This document shows positions 32,576 through 44,475 of a stretch of 64,000 nt of DNA, in pieces; position 1 is the stretch's first letter, and each line of letters opens with the position of its first letter. The notes under the pieces were generated by a model. It saw nothing but the letters and a program-made list of their open reading frames with translations, searched no databases and had not been told where the DNA came from. This DNA comes from Trichoderma breve (lineage: Eukaryota > Ascomycota > Sordariomycetes > Hypocreales > Hypocreaceae), in contig NC_079232.1 of assembly GCF_028502605.1 (NCBI RefSeq), positions 6,882,001-6,946,000 on the forward strand. Direction: 5' to 3'. Position numbers and translations under genes: made by a program.

Positions 32576-34403
32576 TGGAAGAGCCGTCTCTTTACAAAAC
32601 TTGACAAAAAACAGTCCTTTCTTAACAAACAAATAAAGAACCGGCAGATACTCACGGCTCCAGCTTCGGCATTTGAGTCTGGGGGCGGGTCTTAAATATC
32701 TCCATTGGCAATTCTCCTCATACGGAGTATATCGTTATGAGTAATCTGATGCTTAAAAGTGCCGGTGAGCGCCGTTGTTTGGGCGTCGTCAGGATAGCGC
32801 GGCACCAACGATGCGAGAGAAAAAGGCCCGATGCAACCACACGGATAACCCCTGTAAACAGAAACAAAGGGGAAACAAAACACCAAAACTCGAGCCAAAC
32901 CACACAAAGTCGACCACGTTCTCGGTGGATGTCGGCATTACTTTCTTACTTGTTGTCTCGAAAAGGAGATTGGTGTATGCCTATCCTGGTGGCAATCATA
33001 TGCGTGTAACATGTAGTTTATATGTAATCGGATGGAGAGTGCCGGCGGGAGTGTCTTTGGTGTGCTTTTCCGTCGGATGAAGAGGTTTCAGTTACGTGGT
33101 TAAGCTTATAACGCCACAATTCCGACGGGTGCTGTCAAAAGCATCGAGTATTTAGTATTTAGGAACTCTATCTGGCCAAATTGGAGGATTCAGAATTACT
33201 GATTCAATTGATTCGGTATATTGACGCAATCAACTCAAGGTAGAGCGACTTCCGCTGAATGACATGCTTTATTTGTCTTACCATGCACGCAACCAAGGCC
33301 CCAACTCAAACCGAGGTTTCTGTATCGTACCATCACATAGTAGCGGTCAGAATAACTAAACAATTCATTAAATAGGCAGCTTACTCTCAGGAATTAGACA
33401 CAGTGAGCGGGTTTCTATTGTATGTGGAGTAAATGTTTTGTCGGGTTTGCCCGCTAGAGCTGACTAGTTGCCAAGGTGAAAGAGGAAGCTCCGTAAGAAC
33501 GAGAGCCACTCCCTGTTGAAGATCGGATCATATAGGCGTTAGGATAGGTTGATGAGACTATAGCTCAGGATAGTCGGGTTAAAAGACGGGCGCTGTTGTG
33601 GCTGTTGACATAGTTCGGGATTAACTGACAGCGGCCCCGTTCGGGATTTCGGTTCTGCTAGGGGGCGATCATACAACGTAACATGTCACTATATCGGTGC
33701 CGGAGACTAGTCGACTTAGGTAAAACCCTTGAAAACGACTGTCCCTCATATTTTGTTATAAAAGAGTGCAGTTCCATGCTGAGTTGACTCGAAAGATGGT
33801 TCGCAATGCTCTTCACTTGAGCGGTGTTGCTTCCCTGGTCAAGGCGATTATGACAACTACCTGGTCTGCTGAAGCTTGGCAGATCTGATCTACCTACGAC
33901 CTAGAAGCAGATCATTAAGATGTGAATAGTAATCATCTTCTTTTAAGAGCCCAGCGGAAGGATTTGCCAAGTAACCTCGGATCGCGGGGTATTACCACCC
34001 TACCGTGTACAGAACAGGCTAGGTTTGTGAAGATGTTATCGAAATGTAGTAAAAGCGTCGGGTGCTGAATGAATGGCTTCTTTCGGATATTTAGATCTGT
34101 TGGGAATGCAAGGGACCCGGTGCTTATCTGGGGAAACTAAGCCATGGCGGTGCTCAAATCTGATCCCATGACTCGCATATCTGATTCATCGAAGCGCACA
34201 AACCATCTACTGGCTTTACCGATACTCCTAAAAGAGGTGGATGGTTCAGCCAGGATCCCTGCTCAATACCTATATATATAGGCTGATGGTGATTTCAGTT
34301 GTAGATGGTATTTGTGATAAATTGCACCATAATCCTCAGCAATCCTCCACAACGCTCATCTTGATCTACCCAGTATATCACGGAACGTATTGTCCTCCCG
34401 CAA
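32576..34403. other. 1.8 kb intergenic region
   Basis: It holds the promoter of the hydrolase gene and a 30-codon ATG-initiated frame at 33796-33888 with a TATA box in front. Otherwise I see no gene, repeat or RNA. Confidence 0.5.
33757..33888 (+). other. TATA box followed by a 30-codon open frame
   Basis: TATAAAAG at 33757-33764 is followed 32 bases later by an ATG that opens 30 codons (MVRNALHLSGVASLVKAIMT and ten more) to a TGA at 33886. The start looks like a weak signal peptide. It could be the 5' remnant of a secreted protein gene or chance. The ATG is unusually close to the presumed transcription start. Confidence 0.2.
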
Positions 34404-34811
34404 CTATGTAGAGTTCGAGGCAGCCGAGCTCGCATCTGAATTGAGAATGGCAATCTCCTCCAACCAAATAACCTTGCCGTCGCCATTCACCTCGCCCATA
34501 AGCATCGCCTCCGCATTAGTCTCCGTACCATCTTTTCCGTGTCCATACGCAGAGTGTCTTTCAGAAAACAAGTTTCCATCTCGCAAAAGGTAATGGGATT
34601 TGATGTCAACAGACGTTGTCCTGGCGCGGATGGCTTTTATGTACGGGATAAACTCGTCCCATGTCATCCGGTTCATGTTCACGGTAATGATGGCTTCTTT
34701 GACGTAGATGTTGAGGATCATTTCTTCGAGTGAGGTGTCGGGGCTATTGAAGGCCGCTTCGAGGGCTGCGGAGAAAGACTCTTTGCTGGAGAGGGGCCTG
34801 ACAGTAGACAT
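34404..34811 (-). CDS. SnoaL/NTF2-like small protein
   Basis: An intronless protein of 135 residues starting MSTVRPLSSKESFSAALEAA. It has the alpha+beta cone layout of NTF2-like proteins: an N-terminal helix with 'LEEMILNIYVKEAIITVN', then MTWDEFIPYIKAIRARTTSV, then strands with SHYLLRDGNLFSERHSA and a final VIWLEEIAIL strand. The usual SnoaL-type pattern is a small-molecule binding or isomerase/hydrolase pocket, but catalytic residues cannot be assigned. It has no targeting signal. Family assignment is by fold-like pattern only. Confidence 0.65.
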   Translation of the reverse strand: MSTVRPLSSKESFSAALEAAFNSPDTSLEEMILNIYVKEAIITVNMNRMTWDEFIPYIKAIRARTTSVDIKSHYLLRDGNLFSERHSAYGHGKDGTETNAEAMLMGEVNGDGKVIWLEEIAILNSDASSAASNST

Positions 34812-35513
34812 GGTGACTATATTGGTCTGTAATACAGAGTCAGATGAGAGTCTCTAGGTTAAGTTGTTGAGTTGTCGCCTTGGGCTAAATTGAATGGATG
34901 ATCTCTCTGGAATTTCGATGCGAAGTTACCCTTCCTACCTGTATGTGGATCTCAACGGCAGTGGTGAATAGCTTACCGCAGAGTGAATATTCCAAAAGGA
35001 TTGAAATGCCGTTTATGAGAGGTTTAGAGAAAAATTGCCTTCCCCGCGTCATGCTTGTCTCAATGTGATCTTATGTGAATCTCATCCACACTCTCAGCTT
35101 ACGTGCTTACTCACATAACACAGTGGTTGTTATTTTTAGCTAACAAATTGAAGTAAACTATGATCATTAGTCATGAAGCTTGTGCTGCCTGTAGAAACCC
35201 ACTAAATCATGGATGTGATGTTGAGATAAAGTTTGGGATTGAGTTTGGGTTGTCTCTAGATCGGTTGAGTCCATTGGCTGGCAACTGCGTACGACTCTAC
35301 AGAGCTGCGATGCATTAGTCAAGAGGATGGGCGGTGGGTTATTTTTGCAAGGGTTCGGAAAAGAATCATTTGCCAGTGTTGACTAAACGCGTTGTATTTA
35401 TTATCTCACTCTTCTAGTTCTGGATGAATCCTAGTACCATTATACCGCCTTGACCGAGCACAAATAGAATGAGAATCGGAGTGTATATAAGTAACATGCG
35501 GTGCATCAAGAAC
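34812..35513. other. Intergenic region
   Basis: 702 bases: promoter of the SnoaL-like gene and 3' side of the MBL-fold gene, both on the minus strand. No other feature recognised. Confidence 0.5.
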
Positions 35514-36416
35514 TTATGGGAGTTGCAAGTCTCCCTTGGTCACCAGCTCCGAAATACGAAGAATGTAGTTTCCATATCTCTTGGGGTATGCCTTCTGGAC
35601 GGCCGCCTCCAACTCCTGCCAAGTGGTGGTTTCTGCATTGAGCTTTGTCCACGTGCGGATGTAATCCTGGGTAGCCTTCAAGTGCTCCAACCCAAAGTCG
35701 TCCGTGGATTGACGGTGAGATGGCACGACAACCTTGGGATGAAGCTTGGCTATCTGGTCAATGGCATCTATCCAGTTCTGACGGAGCTCAGGTGTTGTGT
35801 TTTCAGCGAGGTACTGGTAAATATTTCCGTAAAGAACGTCTCCTCCAACAACTAGCTCCAGAGAGGGTACATGAAGAACGGTGGATGAGGCAGTATCACC
35901 ACCAACGACTTCAACAGCGCGGAACTCGTGGCCGTCTACTGTAAAGCAATCTTGACCTTCTGGGAAGACGTGGACTTTGGGGTTGGGCTTTGGGCTTTCT
36001 CCCAGCTCAGGAAATGTAGGAACCCACAGGCCGTCCCAAATTGCTGGAGCAAGCTGTTCTAGCATGTGCTCATAAGTGCCCTGAGTTGCGCGGATGGAGG
36101 CATCTGGGAAGTGCTCCTGGATAGCTTCCGCGGCGAAAAAGTGATCGCCATGGCCGTGAGTGATGTAAATGGTGCTCAGCTTTCGGTGTTCGATGATTTC
36201 AGCAATCCAAGTCGCAACTGGCTCGGCTCGAGACCTAACTGCGGGAGCATCAACGAGCACCGCTTCGTTTTGCGTAGTGATCAAGGTGAATGTAGTAGGG
36301 TTGAAGATGACGGGATCTGTAAAGTTTTGTCCAGCGAAAACGGCTGGCACGGGAGAGTCCCAGTATGTGTAGGCCTGGATGTTGTGTCCATGGGCAATTG
36401 GGATATGGGGAGACAT
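35514..36416 (-). CDS. MBL-fold metallohydrolase
   Basis: An intronless protein of 300 residues. The metal-binding signature is THGHGDH (His87, His89, Asp91, His92), with VVGGDTASSTVLHVPSLELVVGGDVLYGN providing later ligands of the metallo-beta-lactamase fold, and VVVPSHRQS the last His. It lacks the lid domains of glyoxalase II, so it is a general MBL-fold hydrolase; the substrate is unknown. There is no signal peptide. The ATG at 36416 (MSPHIPIAHGHNIQAYTYWD) is the first in the frame. Confidence 0.88.
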   Translation of the reverse strand: MSPHIPIAHGHNIQAYTYWDSPVPAVFAGQNFTDPVIFNPTTFTLITTQNEAVLVDAPAVRSRAEPVATWIAEIIEHRKLSTIYITHGHGDHFFAAEAIQEHFPDASIRATQGTYEHMLEQLAPAIWDGLWVPTFPELGESPKPNPKVHVFPEGQDCFTVDGHEFRAVEVVGGDTASSTVLHVPSLELVVGGDVLYGNIYQYLAENTTPELRQNWIDAIDQIAKLHPKVVVPSHRQSTDDFGLEHLKATQDYIRTWTKLNAETTTWQELEAAVQKAYPKRYGNYILRISELVTKGDLQLP

Positions 36417-37114
36417 GGTGGATCAAGTGTAATTTCTTTATCGAATTGATCAATTGAGTACATAGATTGAATTAACACTCAAAAATCAGCGGCTCTGGCA
36501 AAGCATTTATGTCTGATGCGGCTTGACACTTATCTAAGCCGAGAGGCGGCAAGTTCCGTAGCTGAAGGGTTGCCAGATCGAGGAGGACATTAGTGATAAT
36601 TACGCCATGCCTGTAGCTGCACCAAAATGGTGTCCACCATTGCCCCAATTGAGTAACACACGGATCAGGCCCTGTATACTCGTATGCGCTGGGCGTATTG
36701 TCCGCTAATCACCGAAATGCTACGGTAGAGCGCGGACTTTTGCGGATGTTTTGCGGAACTTTGCTTGGGAGTTGTATGGAATTATTCTAGTGTTAGTAAA
36801 CAACATTTATAATCAGCTCAGATCTACATGGGGTTTTCTCATGTTCACCGAGTTTGGGGATGGTGTAATACTCTTGACCGAGGTTAATTATAGAGATGTA
36901 ATCAACGATTTGTTGAGGACTCCAAGCCGTAGCTTATCAACAGATATCCAAGTGATGGATGTATTACTCATGAAATTACCTTTTAGTCAGAGGATGGGCC
37001 AAGAAACTGCATTTCTAAGAGCGCTATGCTTAGGATGTCATCTACAACCTGTTTCAACAAATAAAATGACTATTGAACTCGTACTTATAGGAAGAAGACA
37101 GTTCAAGGTTGCTT
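36417..37114. other. Intergenic region
   Basis: 698 bases: promoter of the MBL-fold gene and 3' side of the metallophosphoesterase. A plus-strand open frame of 124 codons (36751-37125) lacks motifs and overlaps the phosphoesterase end, so I do not count it as a gene. Confidence 0.45.
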
Positions 37115-37967
37115 TTATAACTTGATAGCCATTGCGGGATCAAATACATGCGGGTCTCGTTTAGTCTTGCTCTTCACCTTTTCCTTTGGAAAAACATATC
37201 CCCACTGGTTTGCCAATAGTCTAATACCCTTATACTGGAAATCCGTAGAATAGTGCGTATGGCCGAAGATCCAGCAAGTGACATTACCCCAGTTTCCCTT
37301 GGTTACAAGATCGGTCGCAAACGCAGGTGTCCATGGGCTATTGGTATCCGCCGGCTTGGACGTGCCTTGTAAACACGGTGCGTGATGCGTCACGATGACA
37401 ATTTGCCTGGAATTATCTTGGTCCTGTGTTGCCAATTGCGCAACTTCTTTGCGAAGCCATTCAGCTTCCTCAATGTGAATCTGACTATGTTTCAGCGTAG
37501 TCCATCCGATTATTTTTTTTTAAAGTCGTTGATCTTTGTTTCAATCATAGTGGCAGCCTCTTCCGGTATAGCTGACCAAAGCGTGCAGCCCAGAATCGTG
37601 AGATTGGAATCTGGGTCATCCCAGCGAGACTTGTTCAAAAGTACAACAAAGTCTTTGAGAGACGGCTCTTCTGAGAGGCGCTGCGCCATACCCACTCCTG
37701 AATCATAGTCGAGTTCATAAATTCGTGGTTTCCCAACACTAGAAACACCTTTTTATATCGAGAGGCTTGCATTTCGAGGAACGCTTTGTAGTTGCCGTAG
37801 TCAACCAGTCTCCCGATATCGCCAGCCAGTAGAAGAAATGGTGCAGTCACCGGGAAGGTATATGACATATATTGTTGGCCTATCTCGAGATGCAAATCGG
37901 ACAGGATCTGTATCCGAATCTGTGGCTGGCGTATCTTTCGTATTAAAGTCTTTAGTAATTGTGGCAT
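37115..37967 (-). pseudogene. Calcineurin-like metallophosphoesterase with two frameshifts
   Basis: All five metallophosphoesterase motifs are present but spread over three frames: SDLHLE, AGDIG and GNHEF in the first (37967 to about 37710), VTHHAPC and GHTHY in the third (about 37515 to 37115). The frame is lost just after GNHEF (a T3 run near 37730) and again at an A9 run (37513-37521); each break looks like one missing base in a homopolymer, and sequence on both sides reads as good family sequence. No GT..AG intron explains either shift. The gene is therefore a recent pseudogene or carries assembly errors. An intact enzyme would be a cytosolic binuclear-metal phosphoesterase of about 285 residues. 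Confidence 0.7.
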
Positions 37968-39188
37968 TTTCTCGGAGAGAAGTGGTGGATGGCTGCCAAA
38001 CGTCAACTCCCTTCGTTTGTGTGCAAGACGATTTTGTCCTACAGAAGATCATGTGATGTAAACGGGTTGGCAGAGCAACAAGATTCAAGACACTTAATAA
38101 GAGCTTGTTTACGGTATAATATCGATTGTAGTAAGCCGAGATCATTAGTTTCCCGTTCCCAAGCCGTAGTCACAGTATAAAACCCCAAGATGTTGGATGC
38201 TTATGGAAGCTGACAAAGACAAAAAGTGGATATTGCTATATCGACTTATTCTAATAACGAAGAGGCCGAGTGGCTGCAAACAGATTGGATTGGCCGCAGC
38301 CACCTGAGGTCTCTTTTACCAATACCGCGTGCATGGCACTCCAGACCCGTGGACAGTTTGATCTGATAGATCTTGAATTTGCTCTGGATACTCATGGATG
38401 GGGCCTTGAGTTATCATATACCAGTTTACTGAATACTCTCTGTAACGTGCAAATGAGAAGCAATACACTCTCCAACCCACAAACCTTCTCAAGGAGTACT
38501 ATTAACTCAGTTGCAATGAAGTAATGGGCTAAACCTGGGTTTGCTTGAGTTGAGAAGTAGCTTCAGGTATGTATAAGACTGGGGAGATAATGAGGCCCTC
38601 TTTCTTTAGATTCTAGAACAAAGGTTTACAGTCTTATTCTACGAGTGGCAATTGAGAGAAGAGCCCATGTGATCTCCCGGCTGGCAACTCAACGCATAAC
38701 AACTTGCATATTTTCGATATGCGATGTTATTAGAGAGCTTGTCTGTCTACTCATGCCAGTAACCAAGTTTTTCGATAGCCTCATGGACCACCAGGTCCAT
38801 GGTGATCTCGATCCATATCTCTTTCAACAGTGAGCCGCCTTCACCACCCTCCTCTTCAGGATAGACTTAAACTTCCGCATATCACTGGTCATGCCAATGC
38901 CAGTGATACGCTGCCGAAACTGTTCATGTGTAGCTGTGCAGTTTTAGTAGGCACATCCACAAGGGCCTAGGAGCACTTGGAACCGCCGCTCTTAGTTTCA
39001 CCCTTCTGTATCAAGTGCCCAAACGTGACTTTTCGGTAGGGTATATAGGGGTAGAGTGAGCCCCTCGTTGAAATCCATGCCATGGCTGCATGTCTGGCTG
39101 GTAATCTCGAGGAGCCTCCATTGAATGTTGCTGGTTCGCCTGGACTTGCCTAGCCCGAGCCTGGTGAACTCTCAGCTGCTGCTGTCAC
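37968..39188. other. 1.2 kb intergenic region
   Basis: Between the phosphoesterase 5' end and the 3' end of the C2H2 gene. Short open frames (38270-38524, 38645-38833) have no motifs or splice partners. No supported feature. Confidence 0.5.
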
Positions 39189-41538
39189 TTAGTCCTCTTT
39201 ATCTGGAGAACCATATTGCGGGATTGGGTCCTCGATGCGGTTCTTGACGATAGCACCGCCAGTATGGATGCGAGCATGTCGAGCCAAGTTATCTCTGCGA
39301 GAGAAACTCTTACCACACTCACTGCACTCAAAAGCCTCCCTTTGGGTGTGGACAGTATGGTAGTGTCGGTTGAGGGATTTTTGGCCGTGGAAGCGTTGGT
39401 TGCAGCGATCACAGATAATGGTCCTGGAAGGGTCCTCGGCCAGCGGCTGCTTGCGATCGCTGCGATTGGTGGAGGTAGGCATGGAGGAAGAAGCTTCATA
39501 GTCCGAAGCGGCAGAGGCAGTCTCGGTGACGACAATCTGCTCGTCGCCAGACTGGAAACCGCCAGTAGCGTTCATGATTGACGTAGGCTTCTGATTGCGA
39601 ATATGCATCATCTCTTGATCTGATACCTGAAGTACTTCTGACGGTCCCGTGGGGCTAGGATCACCAAAGAAAGGAGGCGGGCCTGTATCCATGGGAGACT
39701 GAGGACCAGGATGCATTGGGGGACCAGCCGCGGTTCGTCCAAGAGAGCGGCGAGTCTTCTGTGGCATATGTACGGATTGAATTGCTTCAGAACCAGGAGC
39801 CCTAGGAGCGAATTGGGGGGCATAGTGATGAGAGCAGAGAGATTCTGCAAATATGGGCTCTTCGCAACTCCAAACGGAGCACCTCGACCTCAGCCTAAGC
39901 GCCTCATCGCGATTCATAGGTGCGGGATTGCTAGGCGGCGGGAAGTTGCCCATGCCAAACGCCCTAGGAGGGGGAGGAATGGGAGAATGAGGCCTAGGCC
40001 AGACCATGTCCAGAGGGGGCCGTGGGGGCTGTCCGGCGTAGTAGCTTGCAGGACGATATTTGGCACGAGGCCGGCCAGAGGCAGCGGGCTGCTGGAGCTG
40101 CTGAGCCTGCTGGACTCCATACGCAGCGGGATCTTCAAACTGGCCTCTTCGGTGACTACGCTGAGAGACGACGGGCTGAGTGATAGCATGCTTAGTTGGG
40201 TTGTGTTGTGCCTTCTTAGGGCCCCTGGGATTACTTAAGTCTTTTGGATCCCTTGAATCCCTCGAGTCTCTATTCTTTGGTCGAAGTCGGGGCTTTTCGT
40301 GGTCTCCTTCGCCGTCGTCGTCTTCAATGGGTCGAGCGAAGACTGCAGGATCAGGTGGAGCACGAGCATGAGGCTCTTGAGAATCCTGAGGGTCGTGATG
40401 GCGGTTTCGATATGGTGCGGGTGTGCTGTCAGAGTAAGGAGAGTGGCTTCTGATGCTCGAGGCTATCTCATCATCGGAGTCAGGCTCTGGCATTCTGATC
40501 TTGCTGATATTGAATTGCTCAGGGCTCCTTGGGGGCGGTGATCTGGCGTATCGTCGAGTGCTCTCCATGCCGATGGTGCTGCCAGCGTCCTCGTCAACAT
40601 CCTCCACATAGGCTACCATACGTTTGTTAATGTTAGGTCGAGGGCTCCTGGACCTGTCGTATTGGTCTTGGGATCTTCGAATGCGTTCTGGATGGGTTGT
40701 TTCTTTAAGCTTCCGGCCAAAAGTATCAAGGATTCCTATGCAGCATATTAATACCTGGCCTATGCTAATTACTATAAGTTCTAGATCGTGGCTTACTGTT
40801 CATTTCTTTGTCATGTTTCTCGAATAATTGATGCATGGCGTTGTCATGTTTCTCCAATAATTGATCCATGGCGTTGAATCGGCGATCAAGTACCACGTCG
40901 ACGGTGCTGCCAGTGTCCTCGTCAGCATCCTCCACGTAGCTTACCATAGATCTATCCACAGTACTCTGGGTGTTGACATTGTGTGGTAAATCCGCCGATG
41001 AAAGCTCAACCTGGGGGCCTCGAGGCGGTGCCATAGGCTCCGCCTGAGGCTGTTGTTGGTTGCCTACACCAGCGGTAGTCTCTTGCCGGATGGTCTGAGG
41101 TTGGCTGGTCATCTGTGGCTGTATCATCGAGTTTCTATCCATTGCTTGCATATGATCCTGGCGGTGGCTCTGCCACCGCCGCAGAACCTCAATGAGCTTC
41201 TCCTTGGGGAGATCATTGATGGCCTGCCTTTGTTCTGGGGTCATGTTGGCGAGCATAGCATTGAATGCGGTGTGATTGGGCTTTTGAACTCCTTGGTGAA
41301 ATTGCTGGTCACTAAATTGGACGCCAGCTTGCCCCATGTCCTGTGGCACCTTGGAACTGATATTATCAGAACTTGTAACGGGGGTGCTTGAGGTATCTAT
41401 AATTGGATTCTGCGACGTAGCCATGCCTCTACCCATCTGGGCCAAGGCGTGAGCTTGAGCTTCAGTAATACAATGAATTTGAGCTTCAGGATCGTTTGCC
41501 TGACGCTTTTTCAAAAAGTCCATTGTTTTATTTGCCAT
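39189..41538 (-). CDS. C2H2 zinc-finger protein with disordered middle and internal duplications
   Basis: Two exons (40797-41538, 39189-40735) give 762 residues. The N-terminus (MANKTMDFLKKRQANDPEAQ) has a helical segment, MLANMTPEQRQAINDLPKEK, and an 11-residue tandem repeat (MDQLLEKHDNA, MHQLFEKHDKE) at the end of exon 1. A SYVEDADEDTGST segment (about 199) returns as AYVEDVDEDAGST (about 288). The middle is rich in Pro, Arg and Ser, with a Cys/His cluster CSVWSCEEPIFAESLCSHHY. The C-terminus carries two classical C2H2 fingers (C689-H710 and C718-H738). DNA or RNA binding is expected. The gene follows another zinc-finger gene on the same strand, 224 bases downstream of its stop. Confidence 0.8.
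40581..40947. repeat. Dispersed coding duplication in the C2H2 gene
   Basis: The 39-base segments 40909-40947 and 40581-40619 differ at only a handful of positions (GCCAGTGTCCTCGTCAGCAT versus GCCAGCGTCCTCGTCAACAT in their first halves). Both encode an acidic VEDxDEDxGST peptide, and they lie either side of the intron, which suggests a local duplication. Confidence 0.7.
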
Positions 41539-41762
41539 AGTTTGGCTATATGCTTCCTAGATTCTCTACGTTAGCATCTTCTACTTTATGCTGCCCCCTT
41601 CTTTAATATAAAGAAAGAAGCTAAATTGACTAATACGTGCTTCAGTTGACGACTTATGAAATGCTTCCCTCTCAAATTGGCAGCCAAAGTCAGTTGCTCG
41701 ATTGTAGTCAAGTCCACCCATCGCCAGGGAGATATTAGAAATTCTCATGCAAGTATTAGCTA

Positions 41763-44475
41763 TTAGTAGTTTCTGTAGTTAAAGAATAAGGCTTGGAGTA
41801 CATACAGGTCTAATGTTTTCCCCATTCGCTTGTTTACAGAAAAGCTTGAGTGCCATGTTTTGCCGTCCATTGGCGGTGTATTTCTTTGCATGATTGTCTG
41901 AAGAACAATCTGCTGTAACTGATTAGCTGTCGGCCTTCGCTTTGGCTGAGAATCCAGCGGCTCTCTCTCGGCCTCAGCCATGAAGTCGTTACCGACAACG
42001 CTATCACTAGAGATAGGATGAAGACTAGAAAGAGGATTATCAACAAACGGATCGCCTTTGGAAAGGTGTGCATACCTAGACATCTCTTGTCTATTGCCAA
42101 TATCGGATCTACCTAAGTCTGATCTGTTAGAAGACGAACCACTTGAGCTCTCGGCTTTTTTAAGCCCCGATACTTTGCTCGTGGGCAGCCACATGGGCAG
42201 CCACATGGGCGGCTTGGCATTGCCGTAGCCAGGACAGACCATACCGGCTTCGCTGCAGTTATCACAGACCGGAATCTTGCCGTCACATAGCGTACCGCGG
42301 CGTTGACACTCCCAGCATTGCGACTCTTTCGAAGTCATGTATTGTTCATTTGATGGGCCAGCAACGTCACTACTATCCTCCTGCGGAGCGTGTTCTTGTT
42401 CGAGTTGGGGGTTCGACATGTCTATGTCGTCAGAATCCATGTCATGCCTAGAGTTGGCCTCATATTCGAACTGGATGGTACTTTGTGTACTGTTTTGTCC
42501 GTCACTCGATTCTGGAGAGGAGATTATCTCGGTTTTGTTAACCCTGACATGCTCTGAATGCTGAACCAAGTCAATGTGGGTATTGTCTTGCTGGAAGAGC
42601 ATATCCACAAAGTCTTCGTCGCTAGCCGCAGCATCGACTGCGGCTGATGGCTCAGCTATATCGTCCAAGCTCCCATCAACAGCCGACTGGATTATAAGAA
42701 TGTCCTCATCATCTAAAAGATTAATCGTGCTTCTACTTCGCGGTTGTGAGCTGTTGGATCCATTTTTGTCACTTCCAACGTCGCCTAGAATATCCTCGTC
42801 GTAGTGGATTGGAAGTGATATGATGGCAAGCGATCTCAAGTGGCCAGTTATGTGATCCGTTAGACGGGTATCGATTTCAGACTCGTCTTTACCACAAAGA
42901 GGGCATGACATGAATAGCTTTGTTAAGCTGCGAGCGTTTCTGTTTGCCAAGGAGCGAAGCTTGCTGTCGTTAAGTTTGCTGTCGTGAACGTCCCGCATAT
43001 GTTGCATGTAACTATCACATGTTGGAAACAGGCCCAGTTCACGATGCGATGGGCAGCGCCAGCGTTGAATGTGTTGATGCATATGGCTGAGCCATTTTTC
43101 GCTATGCTTGTAAAGCTCATCTGGCTCACTGCACTCTTCAAAGAGGCATACATATGGGTCCAGGTCATTTTTTACATGATTTCTTGAGAGCTAGTTAGCA
43201 ATTTCTTGTGATCGCTAGGCTGTACGTTTATACAAGCTAATAAAGATATCGACTCACTGCCATTTTTTCTCATTGAATACCTCTTCAAGAGAAAGCGTAT
43301 AAAAGCAATATGGACATGTGACTTCCCCTATAGCCGGAACATCTGGCTTGAAAACTTTGCTGAGCTGTTCCTCTGTGGATAATCTCCTTTTCGCATCTCT
43401 CATATTAATAGCATCGTCGAGGATTGGGTCGGCGGCAGAGCTTGGCTCATCGGCTTTTCCGAGCATAGCTTGATGAGCCGCCAGCTGCTCTGCCTTAAAC
43501 TGTTCGTATTTTCTCTTGGCATGGAGCCCAGGCGCTGCTGGAAACTTGAGGGCTTCATGGTTGCCTAACGCTACAGTCATGGTGGTTGAAACGACGGATG
43601 GGCTTGAAGTAACCATTTTGAACTTTTCGGGCTGTAGAGTTGTTGCACTTTTGATCCGAGAGGGTGCAATAGCCTTCTGGTTATCTTCTAATTGTAGAAG
43701 GGAATCTGGCAATGTGATGGAGACTTTGTTTTCCACCTTTGGTAGCTGGATAGCAGTGCCTCCATAACGGGATCTCCTATACAAAATACGCTTCCGGCGA
43801 AGAATCATTGCGTCAGCAAGTCTCTGTTGAATACTCTCGCTAGCTGTGGGAAAACCATCACCGATATAGTGTTTGTAGTGACTCAACAGTATTGGCTGAA
43901 CATCATTTCCTTCCTCGTCTATCATGTGAAAGTCTCTGGCTTGAACATTTTGAGAGTCTTGGCTAGCTTTTCGAATGATGTTTGACATTTTGTTGAGATG
44001 ACTGATCTCGGTAGCAACATAGCCCAAAAGCTTTTCCAGCCTTTCGTCAAGAACGCTTGAGATGTGTGTTTCTGGACTATTTGCATGGCTATGAAGGAGT
44101 TCCAAGACTGTTTGGGCATTAGACTGATTTATATAGCTCTGAAGATATTTGATTGTTATAAATGAAGCCGAGAAAAGACCATTACGTACGCTTTTGAATG
44201 CGATAGTTTAATGATTCTAACAAGCTTATAGTGATACTTTGCACCTCAGGAGCGTATCGAAGCCGGTGATCCATAGATGCTCGCCCAAGAGCAAAGACTC
44301 CAATCCCACTAGTCCAGGTAGAAAATCTGGCGACTTGATCCTCCACCAGAGAAAATTCTCTGGGGTGGATAGACGATTCTCGCGAGAGGCATTTGTTGAA
44401 TGATTCGAGACATTGGTTAGCAGCAGCAGCAACAGTTTTCTTGTTTGGTTCAGTTGTCGCGCTGGTGTTCGTCAT
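41763..44475 (-). CDS. Large zinc-binding protein: C2H2-like fingers plus internal Zn2Cys6 cluster
   Basis: Three exons (44186-44475, 43258-44136, 41763-43182) give 862 residues. The N-terminal helical domain (CLESFNKCLSR to ISLLESLNYRIQ) matches the start of a large fungal group with C2H2-type fingers annotated 'oxidoreductase acuF-like', often found near NLR-type genes. The centre has CPYC, CLFEEC, CPSHRELG, MQHMRDVH and CPLCGKDE...H...H, forming several C2H2-like fingers. After an acidic Ser-rich stretch comes CWECQRRGTLC ... CDNCSEAGMVC, spaced C-x2-C-x6-C-x6-C-x2-C-x6-C, as in GAL4-type binuclear clusters. The start was set at the second ATG (MTNTSATTEPNKK). The first intron (GTAATG..AGAG) is less certain than the second. 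It shares a 421-base promoter with the subtilase gene. Confidence 0.75.

Noticed and set aside
36751..37125. Plus-strand open frame of 124 codons
   Set aside because: No motif, and it overlaps the C-terminal coding part of the metallophosphoesterase on the other strand.
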